Source: an uncultured Porphyromonadaceae bacterium
GTDB taxonomy: Bacteria > Bacteroidota > Bacteroidia > Bacteroidales > Muribaculaceae
NCBI GenBank assembly: GCA_900555715.1
Contig: USMC01000012.1
Coordinates: forward strand, 1 to 59,399
Direction of reading: 5' to 3'
DNA: 59,399 bases
Both the position numbers and the translations under genes were made by a program. Numbering within the stretch: position 1 is the stretch's first letter; each line of letters begins with the position of its first letter. Under the pieces are notes generated by a model that ran no database searches, was not told the DNA's origin, and worked only from the letters and a program-made list of their open reading frames with translations. Shown one piece after another: positions 1-7,232 of this stretch.

Positions 1-52
1 AACGACCCCGAGATTACAAATCACGTGCTCTGGCCAACTGAGCTAAAGAGGC
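1..52 (-). tRNA. tRNA-Thr(TGT), 3' end cut by window edge
   Basis: Read on the minus strand, the 52 bases begin with GCCTCTTTAGCTCAGTTGG, a typical acceptor and D-arm start. The anticodon loop TTTGTAA carries anticodon TGT, for threonine. The variable loop, T arm and 3' acceptor strand lie outside the window. A consensus Bacteroidetes promoter sits upstream at 108-139. Confidence 0.93.
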
Positions 53-107
53 AATTTCAATTTTCTCTGCTTGCGGGGCGATAAAGAATCTTTTCCCGTT
101 TGCGGTT

Positions 108-139
108 GCAAAGTTAATCACAATTTCCCAATCTCCAAA
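108..139 (-). promoter_or_regulatory. promoter for tRNA-Thr
   Basis: On the minus strand a TTTG box (139-136) is separated by 19 nt from TAACTTTGC (116-108), an exact match to the Bacteroidetes housekeeping consensus TTTG-N19/20-TAnnTTTG. Predicted transcription start is near 100, giving a leader of about 48 nt before the tRNA. Confidence 0.8.
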
Positions 140-307
140 ATTTATTTGCGATTTTTTTGAAGAATTTTCTTGCATGGCTCGATTTCTGCCTGATTTTCAC
201 CTGATTTGAAGCGGCTTCTGCCAGAACAATAAATATTTCATTTGGCGCGCAATTATATACTGTTCTATAAAATGCGTTAATTATCGGCAAATGTCGATTT
301 TTTACCT

Positions 308-315
308 TACCTTTG
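308..315 (+). promoter_or_regulatory. -7 box for the 344-988 gene
   Basis: TACCTTTG matches TAnnTTTG and lies 28 nt before the ATG. No clear TTTG box is visible 19-20 nt upstream, so this is a weaker assignment. Apart from this and the tRNA promoter, I see nothing in 53-343. Confidence 0.5.
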
Positions 316-343
316 CCAAATAATCAGCATGTGAAAAATCTTT

Positions 344-988
344 ATGAAAAAAATATATAGCCGTCTTCTGCTCCTTGTCATATTAATAGCGTGTGCGACT
401 CCCGTCAAAGCACAGTTCCGCTATGCTGCTGTGGCGGGCATCGCCATCGACAACCTCAAATTCAGCCAGGACTTATTTCCAGTCGACAAAATGACAGGTT
501 TTCAGGCAGGCGTCATGGGCGAAATGATGTTTCCGGGCATCGGATTCGGCATCGACTTCGGGCTCCTTTATAATATGATGGGTGCGAAAACCGACCTTGG
601 AACACATAAGATATGGTCGTCGGACGGCTTCGGCAAGAACACCAATGCCATCCACATGCTTCAGATACCGTTTCACCTTCGCTTCAAATGGACGCGCATG
701 GGAGGTATCGAGGACTACATAGCCCCATTCGTATCCGGCGGTCCCGACTTCGGCATCCTCGTAGGACACAGCAATATCAAAGGCAATCCCGGTATAGAGA
801 ATCCATTTGTCTACTCTCACGGTGATCTTGGTCTTTCCGTCGGCGGAGGTTTCGAGCTTTTCCGCCGCTGGCAGGTAGGGGTTCAGTACACATGGGGAAT
901 GGGCTATCTCACGAAGACCCGCAAGCTCGATAATCTGGCAGCGCGCAACCGCCAATGGCTGTTCCGCGTGACCTACTTCATCAAATAA
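344..988 (+). CDS. outer-membrane beta-barrel protein (PorT/OMP_b-brl type)
   Basis: A 214-residue protein. It has a cleavable signal peptide (hydrophobic residues about 8-20, ending near VKAQ) followed by alternating amphipathic strands rich in Gly and aromatic residues. The last strand ends in Phe-Ile-Lys, as in small Bacteroidetes beta-barrels (OMP_b-brl_2/PorT-like family). Segments such as GIGFGIDFGLLYN and GLSVGGGFELF read as membrane-spanning strands with turns. The probable location is the outer membrane; no substrate can be inferred. Its last 16 bases overlap the convergent gene at 973-1455. The family call rests on fold-like features only. Confidence 0.75.
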   Translation: MKKIYSRLLLLVILIACATPVKAQFRYAAVAGIAIDNLKFSQDLFPVDKMTGFQAGVMGEMMFPGIGFGIDFGLLYNMMGAKTDLGTHKIWSSDGFGKNTNAIHMLQIPFHLRFKWTRMGGIEDYIAPFVSGGPDFGILVGHSNIKGNPGIENPFVYSHGDLGLSVGGGFELFRRWQVGVQYTWGMGYLTKTRKLDNLAARNRQWLFRVTYFIK

Positions 989-1455
989 TCCGTCATTTCG
1001 CCGTATGCCGGAATATCCGGCAGAAACTCATAGCTACCGCCCCTATAGCGGCAGCAGAAATGTCTCAGTCCGTTACTGACGACAAGAAACGCCGCTCCCA
1101 GAACAAGATTATACCTTGCAATCTGGTCGAACACCTTCTGCGTGACCGGCACCTCCGGAGCCTTATATTCAACAACGGCAAGCGGTCTGAGAGCGCGGGT
1201 ATAGACCATCGTGTCGGCACGGCGACCTGTGCCGTTGAGTTTCAGCGCCACTTCATTAGCCATCAGCGCCGGCGGGAAACCTTTATACTGAATAAGAAAA
1301 CGCACGAAATTCTGCCTGACCCACTCTTCGGGCGTCAGAGCAACCCACCTGCGGCGGAGACAGTCGTAGACTTCCATTCCGGCTCGGCGCGAGTCAGAGT
1401 CGGGGCGTATCTGCAGCTCGCACGGCGGCAAATTCAATAAAGGCGGAATATTCAT
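973..1455 (-). CDS. stand-alone HsdR N-terminal-domain protein (PD-(D/E)XK fold)
   Basis: About 160 residues, starting at the ATG at 1455 (MNIPPLLNLP); the 18 codons upstream look non-coding. It resembles the N-terminal domain of type I restriction R subunits (HSDR_N_2). The PD-(D/E)XK core is visible as RADTMVY followed by VVEYKAP, which supply the Asp and the E-x-K. There is no helicase domain and no hsdM or hsdS nearby, so this is not a restriction system. It is divergent from holA by 69 bp, an arrangement I recall as common in Bacteroidetes. It could be a nuclease or a DNA-binding relic; its function is unknown. Confidence 0.8.
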   Translation of the reverse strand: MNIPPLLNLPPCELQIRPDSDSRRAGMEVYDCLRRRWVALTPEEWVRQNFVRFLIQYKGFPPALMANEVALKLNGTGRRADTMVYTRALRPLAVVEYKAPEVPVTQKVFDQIARYNLVLGAAFLVVSNGLRHFCCRYRGGSYEFLPDIPAYGEMTDYLMK

Positions 1456-1524
1456 TGCGTAAACTGCGCTACTTGGAAAATTATGCGTAAATTTACGAAA
1501 TAAAATCACACCAGCAAAACCGAC

Positions 1525-2559
1525 ATGGCACCACTACCCCAGCCCACAGCCGAAAGTATCAGAAAATCAATAAAAAGCGGCGATCTTGCACCTGTATATG
1601 TCATTCACGGTGAAGAGACATACCACATCGACACTCTGACAGCCGAGTTTGAAAACATTCTCAGCGAAGACGAAAAAGTGTTCGACCAATATGTGCTCTA
1701 CGCTCCCGACACCAACATCAGCTCCCTGCTGAGCATCTGCAAGGGAGTGCCGGCAATAGCAAAAAAGCAGGTTGTGATCGTCAAGGAGGTACAGACACAG
1801 CGCTCGGGCTGGCTCGACAAACTGATGCCTTACCTCACGGCGCCAGTAGGAAGCACCGTGCTTGTCATCTGCTCGCGCGGCGCGGTAATCAAAGGCAAAG
1901 ACCTGCTCGCCGCACTGAAAAAAGGGGGTGCTGTCGTTTTTGAATCCAAAAAGATTCCTGACTACAACATCGGTCCGTACATCGCCGGTATCATCAAGGA
2001 AAAAGGGCTGAGCGCCGATACAAAATCTATTGCCATGCTGCTGGAATTTGTCGGTGCTGACCTCAGCAGGATACACAACGAAGTAGGAAAGCTTGCCACG
2101 CTGCTGCCTCCCGGCGCCGCCATCACTCCGGAGGTGATAGAACGCAACATCGGAGTGAGCCGCGAGTACAACGGTTTCGAACTCGTCGACGCACTCGCCG
2201 AGCGCAATGCCGATAAGTGCTTCCGCATCGCCGCCTACTTCCGCAGCAATCCCAAAGCGGCTCCGCTTGTTATGGTAGTTGCCTCGATATTCAACTTTTT
2301 CGCAGATCTTCTCACGGCATATTACGTTCCCGGTGGCTCCGACATGGAAATATCGAAAGCTCTGAACCTGCGGAACTCATTTGCGCTCAAACGTATCCGC
2401 CGCGGCATGGCGAACTATAAAGCAGTGCAGGTCGTGGAGATAATAGGCGCCATCCGCGAGTTCGACACCCAAAGCAAAGGCGTGGAATCGCGCCAGAACG
2501 AACATCAGCTTTTCCAGCAGCTCATCTATCACATCCTTTCAGCGCCGGGGCGAGTTTAA
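1525..2559 (+). CDS. holA: DNA polymerase III subunit delta
   Basis: 344 residues, the usual length for HolA, the clamp-loader subunit that opens the beta sliding clamp. The N-terminal part (APVYVIHGEETYHID, residues about 22-36) is the degenerate AAA+ start of the family. It is followed by an ATPase-like fold (GSTVLVICSRGAVIKGK, about 112-128) and a helical C-terminal collar domain containing NEHQLFQQLIYHIL. It converges with the penicillin-binding protein gene, the stop codons overlapping by 4 bp (2556-2559). Confidence 0.93.
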   Translation: MAPLPQPTAESIRKSIKSGDLAPVYVIHGEETYHIDTLTAEFENILSEDEKVFDQYVLYAPDTNISSLLSICKGVPAIAKKQVVIVKEVQTQRSGWLDKLMPYLTAPVGSTVLVICSRGAVIKGKDLLAALKKGGAVVFESKKIPDYNIGPYIAGIIKEKGLSADTKSIAMLLEFVGADLSRIHNEVGKLATLLPPGAAITPEVIERNIGVSREYNGFELVDALAERNADKCFRIAAYFRSNPKAAPLVMVVASIFNFFADLLTAYYVPGGSDMEISKALNLRNSFALKRIRRGMANYKAVQVVEIIGAIREFDTQSKGVESRQNEHQLFQQLIYHILSAPGRV

Positions 2560-4940
2560 TCAAACGCGCCTGAGATAGTTTCCTCAACCACTTCCGGCTC
2601 TTCCGTCTCGTGGACATAATCGTTGTCGCAAGGGTTGAAACCTGCCGGGAATTCAAATTTCGCTTCCTGCGAATATGGCAGAGTCGGGTCTTCGTATACC
2701 TTCTTTATATATTTTCCATAAATAGGGAGCGCCATCGATGCGCCCTGACCCTGAGCCATGCTGTTGAAGTGGATATAGCGCTCATCGCCGCCCACCCATG
2801 TACCGGAGACAAGATCGGGTGTGAATGCCATGAACCAGCCGTCGGCATTGTCGTTTGTCGTACCGGTCTTGCCGCCCATCTGCGCGGTGATATTGTAGGG
2901 AGCACGACGCAGACGATTGCCGGTACCGCTGTCGACCACATTGAGAAGCACAGACAGGATGCGGTAGTATCCGCGCTGTGTGATGACCTCGGTCTGGCGA
3001 GGAGCGAAATCGGTAATCACATTTCCGTTGGCATCGGTAATGGCTGTTACAAAAATCGGGTCGGAACGCATACCGGCGTTTGCAAACGCTGAATACGCCG
3101 TCACCATCTCCCTGACAGACACCTCTGCCGGACCGAGACACAGCGAGATAACAGGCGGCAGCTCACTCGTGATGCCGTAACTTTGCATGCGCTTGACAAG
3201 CTCCGCCGGACTGAGACGCTCCATGATGCGCGCCGAAATCCAGTTGTTCGAATTTGTGAGCGCCCAGCGCAGGTCTACCATCTCGCCGCGGCGGGCATGA
3301 CCGGAATTTCGCGGTTCCCATAGCCGTCCGTTCTCATCGTAGATCGACGGCTGCTCGTTGAGCATGCGCGTGCACGGGCTGAAGTCGTCGGTTTCGAAAG
3401 CATAGGTGTACAGGAATGGCTTAACAGTCGAACCTATCTGCCGACGTCCGGTCGACACCATGTCGTACTGGAAGAAATTGAAATCGGGACCTCCGACATA
3501 AGCCTTCACAAAGCCCGTAGCCGGATCCATCGACATAAATCCCGTGCGCAGGAACGATTTTGTATATAGAAGGGAGTCCATCGGCGTCATCACCGTGTCG
3601 ACAGGTCCGTTGTAGGAAAAGACAGTCATTTCCCTCGGTGTGTTGAACTGTTTCAGGAGCTCGCTGTCGCTGAGTCCGTTGCGCCGGGCTACAGTACCGC
3701 GTTCGCTCTGTTTCATGGCATTGCGGATAAGCGTCTGGCGCAAATTATCGGAAAGCTCCGCGCGGTTCGACGAGTAAGGTGCCGTAGACTGTCCTTTCTT
3801 CTCTCTGAAGAAAGCCTTCTGCAGATCGCTCATGTGCTCACGCACAGCTTCTTCGGCATAATGCTGCATACGCGAGTCAATCGTAGTGTATATTTTCAGA
3901 CCGTCGTTGTACAGGTCATATTTCGTTCCGTCCGGTTTGCGGGTTTTCTCAATCCAACCGAAAAGCGGATCGGTCGCCCATGCGATCGAATCGTCGATAT
4001 ATTTCTGCCGGTCCCACGACGGATAATTCTTGATATCCGGCTTTTTAGCCGTCATCATCCGCCGCAGCTCCTCACGGAAATACGGTGCGGGGCCATCCTT
4101 GTGGTCGACGCGCTGAAAATCGAGAGTCAGCGGCTGCGCCTTCAGGTCGTCGAGCTGAGCTTCCGAAATCATATCTGCCTTGTACATCTGCTCCAGCACG
4201 GTATTGCGGCGTTCGCGTGTGCGCTCGGGATGCCGCACAGGGTTATAGTACGACGGATTTTTCACCATTCCGACAAGCGTGGCTGCCTCAAGCTCGTTGA
4301 GGTCGGCGGCAGATTTGTTGAAATATACTTTCGCCGCCGATTTTATGCCCACGGCATTGTAGAGGAAGTCGAACTGATTGAGGTACATCTTGATGATTTC
4401 TTCCTTGGAGTAGAAACGTTCAAGCTTGATGGCTATCATCCACTCTATAGGCTTCTGCACGGCTCGCGAAAGGAATCCGTCGCTTGGGGGAGTATACAGC
4501 TGCTTGGCAAGCTGCTGGGTGAGCGTCGAGCCGCCTCCGGCATTCTTCTGTCCGAGAATCACGGTTTTCACCACAGCACGCATGACAGCACGCAGGTCGA
4601 TGCCGGAATGATCCTCGAAACGAGCATCTTCCGTAGCAATGAGTGCGTCGACCACCGCCGGCGAAATTTCGTCGAAATCGGCATATACACGATTGCCGGT
4701 ATTGCGGAAATAGCGTCCGAGTTCCTTACCGTCGGCACTGTATATGATGGACGCGAACTTATCCTGCGGATTTTTAAGCTCTTCGACAGGCGGCATGTAT
4801 CCGATGACGCCATTATATATCAGAATAAAAAAAGTGAAGCCAAGCGCAGCAAGGAGCACAAAGCCCAGCCAGAGCCAAAGTATCGTCCGGCGTACCCAAG
4901 TCTTGCGCAAAGGCGGCGTATTAGTATTTTTCGATGACAT
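2556..4940 (-). CDS. mrcA: class A penicillin-binding protein (PBP1A-like)
   Basis: About 794 residues. It polymerises and cross-links peptidoglycan at the inner membrane. It has a short cytoplasmic tail and one membrane helix (about 19-42). The GT51 glycosyltransferase domain shows EDARFEDHSG and GGSTLTQQLAKQL. The transpeptidase domain shows the S-x-x-K serine in GSTVKPF, SNN as the S-x-N motif, and KTGTT. The longer reading frame opens with GTG at 4955, but the predicted transcription start near 4961 and the ATG at 4940 favour the shorter protein. The symbol is by analogy; ponA is equally used. Confidence 0.93.
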   Translation of the reverse strand: MSSKNTNTPPLRKTWVRRTILWLWLGFVLLAALGFTFFILIYNGVIGYMPPVEELKNPQDKFASIIYSADGKELGRYFRNTGNRVYADFDEISPAVVDALIATEDARFEDHSGIDLRAVMRAVVKTVILGQKNAGGGSTLTQQLAKQLYTPPSDGFLSRAVQKPIEWMIAIKLERFYSKEEIIKMYLNQFDFLYNAVGIKSAAKVYFNKSAADLNELEAATLVGMVKNPSYYNPVRHPERTRERRNTVLEQMYKADMISEAQLDDLKAQPLTLDFQRVDHKDGPAPYFREELRRMMTAKKPDIKNYPSWDRQKYIDDSIAWATDPLFGWIEKTRKPDGTKYDLYNDGLKIYTTIDSRMQHYAEEAVREHMSDLQKAFFREKKGQSTAPYSSNRAELSDNLRQTLIRNAMKQSERGTVARRNGLSDSELLKQFNTPREMTVFSYNGPVDTVMTPMDSLLYTKSFLRTGFMSMDPATGFVKAYVGGPDFNFFQYDMVSTGRRQIGSTVKPFLYTYAFETDDFSPCTRMLNEQPSIYDENGRLWEPRNSGHARRGEMVDLRWALTNSNNWISARIMERLSPAELVKRMQSYGITSELPPVISLCLGPAEVSVREMVTAYSAFANAGMRSDPIFVTAITDANGNVITDFAPRQTEVITQRGYYRILSVLLNVVDSGTGNRLRRAPYNITAQMGGKTGTTNDNADGWFMAFTPDLVSGTWVGGDERYIHFNSMAQGQGASMALPIYGKYIKKVYEDPTLPYSQEAKFEFPAGFNPCDNDYVHETEEPEVVEETISGAFD

Positions 4941-4967
4941 TTCCTGAATTATCACTTATGATGAATG

Positions 4968-4999
4968 CAAAAGTAATGATTTTTTGCCATTCCGACAAA
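4968..4999 (-). promoter_or_regulatory. promoter for the PBP1A gene
   Basis: On the minus strand TTTG (4999-4996) is followed after 20 nt by TACTTTTG (4975-4968), an exact consensus match. Predicted start is about 4961, 21 nt before the ATG at 4940. It interleaves with the divergent tRNA-Leu promoter at 4983-5013. Confidence 0.8.
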
Positions 5000-5013
5000 A
5001 ATGTGTAATTTTG
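4983..5013 (+). promoter_or_regulatory. promoter for tRNA-Leu
   Basis: TTTG (4983-4986), 19 nt, then TAATTTTG (5006-5013): an exact match to the Bacteroidetes consensus, 14 nt before the mature tRNA 5' end at 5028. It overlaps the oppositely oriented PBP1A promoter. Confidence 0.82.
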
Positions 5014-5027
5014 CAGAAGCATGCCGC

Positions 5028-5111
5028 GCCCGAATGGTGGAATGGTAGACACGAGGGACTTAAAATCCCTTGACCATTGCGGTTGTGCGGGTTCGAGTCC
5101 CGCTTCGGGCA
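5028..5111 (+). tRNA. tRNA-Leu(TAA)
   Basis: 84 nt. The acceptor strands GCCCGAA (5028-5034) and TTCGGGC (5104-5110) pair fully. The anticodon stem AGGGA/TCCCT encloses loop CTTAAAA with anticodon TAA (5061-5063). The long variable arm expected of leucine tRNAs is present. The T loop GTTCGAGTC is normal. CCA is not encoded. A strong terminator hairpin follows directly. Confidence 0.97.
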
Positions 5112-5116
5112 CTGCT

Positions 5117-5157
5117 AAAGAAAGAGGACGATTCCGGCGGAATCGTCCTCTTTCTTT
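5117..5157. terminator. bidirectional terminator, perfect 19-bp stem
   Basis: The arms 5117-5135 and 5139-5157 are perfect reverse complements around the 3-nt loop GGC. The stem begins with an A-rich run and ends in a T-rich run, so it can serve both the tRNA-Leu transcript (+) and the esterase transcript (-). Confidence 0.9.
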
Positions 5158-5199
5158 CATTTAGCTCCACCCCGGCATCAGGATGAAGCCGTAAAAATA

Positions 5200-7116
5200 T
5201 CATCGTGCGGTTGAGAAAGGCGCAACAGGGAGTCCGTTGGCGCCGTACAGATTGCCGTCGGGGTAGTCCGCCCAGTCGTAGCGGACCTCGACAGGATTCT
5301 TGATTCTTGAAGAACTCAGTTCGACAGTGCGCGGCGAGGTGAGACGGGCATGTGCCTGGGCAAATTTTCCATCTTTATCTCCGATGATGAATCCGGTGAC
5401 TGCCGCCACGGGGCGTACGTCGCTGTCGAACGTAATAACAATCTTTCCATCTTTTACTTCAGAAGCAACAGGCGCCGGCCCTTTGTAGTCGACGGTCTTT
5501 CCATAGTCGCGCGCCAAAGCAATGTTCGACAGGCGACGCGCCACATCCTGCTTGTTGCGCGGGTGAATGTCGTAGGGTTGTCCGAGGTCTATGGCGACTG
5601 CCATTCCAGTATTCGGCAGTGCGAGAGCCTTAGCCTGAGCATTCCGCAACGCAGCCCATTCGGAGCCGGGCTGGCAGAACGACGGTTTACGGAAACCGGC
5701 AAGCTGCACGAAATAGAACGGCATATCGGGGTTGCCCCATGCCTCGCGCCAGTTTTTGATAAGATTCTGGAACAGCGGTTCATATTGCTCCGCACGTCCT
5801 ACATTAGCACATCCCTGATACCAGATGACGCCACGGACGGGCATTGCCGTGATAGGATTTATCATAGCATTGAACAACGCCGTCGGGAGATATTTGCGTT
5901 TGCCGCCCATAGGGTGCACCGGGAACTTTTTCAGATCGATGGCTGTGACATAGTCCCAGTCTCCGTCTATGGGGAAAATGTTTTTATCGACTTCGGCATA
6001 AAGCTTTCCGCCTGCAAAGCCGCCGTCGCCGTTCAGATCGTTGATACGGATACGCACTTCGTTGCGTCCAGCCTTGAGAACGCCACCGGGCACTTTATAG
6101 GTACGCACTTTATTCCAGCCTGATGTGCGGCCGACTTCTTTGCCGTTGAGATAAGTAATATCCTCGTCGTCGATAATGCCGAGACTGAGGGTCAGCGGCT
6201 TTCCGGCAAGTTCAGCCGGTACATCGAAAAACTTACGCACCCACACAGCGCCGTCGTAGCCGGGGAGTATGGTGCGTTCCCACGGCTGTGATGACGACAT
6301 ACCCGGCTTGAAACCATTGGCAAGAGCTTCTTCCTCCATTTTCTTCGACTGTTCGGCAATATTCTTTTCGTACTGCTTCACATCCGCATCGACGGCGGCG
6401 TTGACGTCGGTGTTTTCTTTCATCATTTTCTCGAGATATGCAGTGTGCGTCTCGAAACCGGGAATACCCTTGAGGTATCCGAGCGACGTCCATGCCTCGG
6501 CAGGCGTGCCGCCCCACGACGAATCTATCATACCTACGGGCACTCCGAGCTCCTCAAGAAGACGGAGACCGTAGAAATAGCCTATTGCGGAGAACTTCTG
6601 TACATTGTCGGGATCGCACTCGACCCATCCACCGAAGCTGACAGGCGTATCGCTCTCGGGACCGAAGGATTCGTGACGCGCTATCTGCAGCAGACGCAGA
6701 TCGGGATGAACAGCCTGAGGGATGACCTCGTCGTAGCCCATGACCTTACCCCAGCCATTTATAGGGAACTCCATATTTGACTGACCCGAGCATATCCATA
6801 CCTCGCCGGAAAGAACATTTCCTACAGTGACCGTGCCGTCTTTATCGGTGAAATCCATGCTCCACGGACCGCCGGCGTCGGGTGTGGAAATCTGAAGAGT
6901 GAATCTGCCGTCTTTTTCTGCCTTTGCTGTCACGGCTTTGCCCGACCATTCCGGCGTAGCCGTCACCTTGCTGCCGGGCGCAGCTGTTCCGTTGACGGTG
7001 AGGACATTGTTTCGCTGAACGACCATATTGTCGGTGATATATCCGGGCAGTTTCACGACTGCCGATGCCTCTAAGGCACATAGCGCCAGAGCGCATGCAA
7101 GTGTTGTTTTATTCAT
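5200..7116 (-). CDS. secreted sialate O-acetylesterase (SGNH fold)
   Basis: 638 residues with a signal peptide (about 1-19). It probably removes acetyl groups from sialic acids or other acetylated glycans, in the periplasm or outside the cell. It has a beta-sandwich N-terminal part, then the SGNH block I motif GQSNMEF with nucleophile Ser113, and a second catalytic block containing PVRGVIWYQG. A galactose-binding-like sandwich appears inserted around residues 290-390. A C-terminal DxxH-like triad part (DIHPRNK) is visible. It is monocistronic, with its own promoter at 7147-7180. True substrate specificity (sialate versus xylan or other acetyl groups) cannot be read from the sequence. Confidence 0.88.
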   Translation of the reverse strand: MNKTTLACALALCALEASAVVKLPGYITDNMVVQRNNVLTVNGTAAPGSKVTATPEWSGKAVTAKAEKDGRFTLQISTPDAGGPWSMDFTDKDGTVTVGNVLSGEVWICSGQSNMEFPINGWGKVMGYDEVIPQAVHPDLRLLQIARHESFGPESDTPVSFGGWVECDPDNVQKFSAIGYFYGLRLLEELGVPVGMIDSSWGGTPAEAWTSLGYLKGIPGFETHTAYLEKMMKENTDVNAAVDADVKQYEKNIAEQSKKMEEEALANGFKPGMSSSQPWERTILPGYDGAVWVRKFFDVPAELAGKPLTLSLGIIDDEDITYLNGKEVGRTSGWNKVRTYKVPGGVLKAGRNEVRIRINDLNGDGGFAGGKLYAEVDKNIFPIDGDWDYVTAIDLKKFPVHPMGGKRKYLPTALFNAMINPITAMPVRGVIWYQGCANVGRAEQYEPLFQNLIKNWREAWGNPDMPFYFVQLAGFRKPSFCQPGSEWAALRNAQAKALALPNTGMAVAIDLGQPYDIHPRNKQDVARRLSNIALARDYGKTVDYKGPAPVASEVKDGKIVITFDSDVRPVAAVTGFIIGDKDGKFAQAHARLTSPRTVELSSSRIKNPVEVRYDWADYPDGNLYGANGLPVAPFSTAR

Positions 7117-7146
7117 CTGATAATGATATTAGATTAGTTATATATC

Positions 7147-7180
7147 GCAAAGTTACATCTTTTTCATCGTATATCAAAAA
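7147..7180 (-). promoter_or_regulatory. promoter for the esterase gene
   Basis: On the minus strand TTTTTG (7180-7175), 19 nt, then TAACTTTGC (7155-7147), an exact consensus. The T-run that forms the -33 box is also the T-tail of the terminator of the upstream gene (7176-7208). Confidence 0.85.
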
Positions 7181-7208
7181 TCCCGGGACGCGGACGGCGC
7201 CCCGGGAT
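7176..7208 (-). terminator. rho-independent terminator of the 7233-11759 gene
   Basis: On the minus strand ATCCCGGG (7208-7201) pairs with CCCGGGAT (7187-7180), with further GC-rich pairing inside the loop, and is followed by TTTTT. It ends the 1508-residue protein's transcript just before the esterase promoter. Confidence 0.85.
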
Positions 7209-7232
7209 GATGTAGCGTAAGAAGGGAAAAGT

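Noticed and set aside
973..1455. Restriction-modification system
   Set aside because: Only the HsdR N-terminal domain is present; there is no methyltransferase, specificity or translocase gene nearby.
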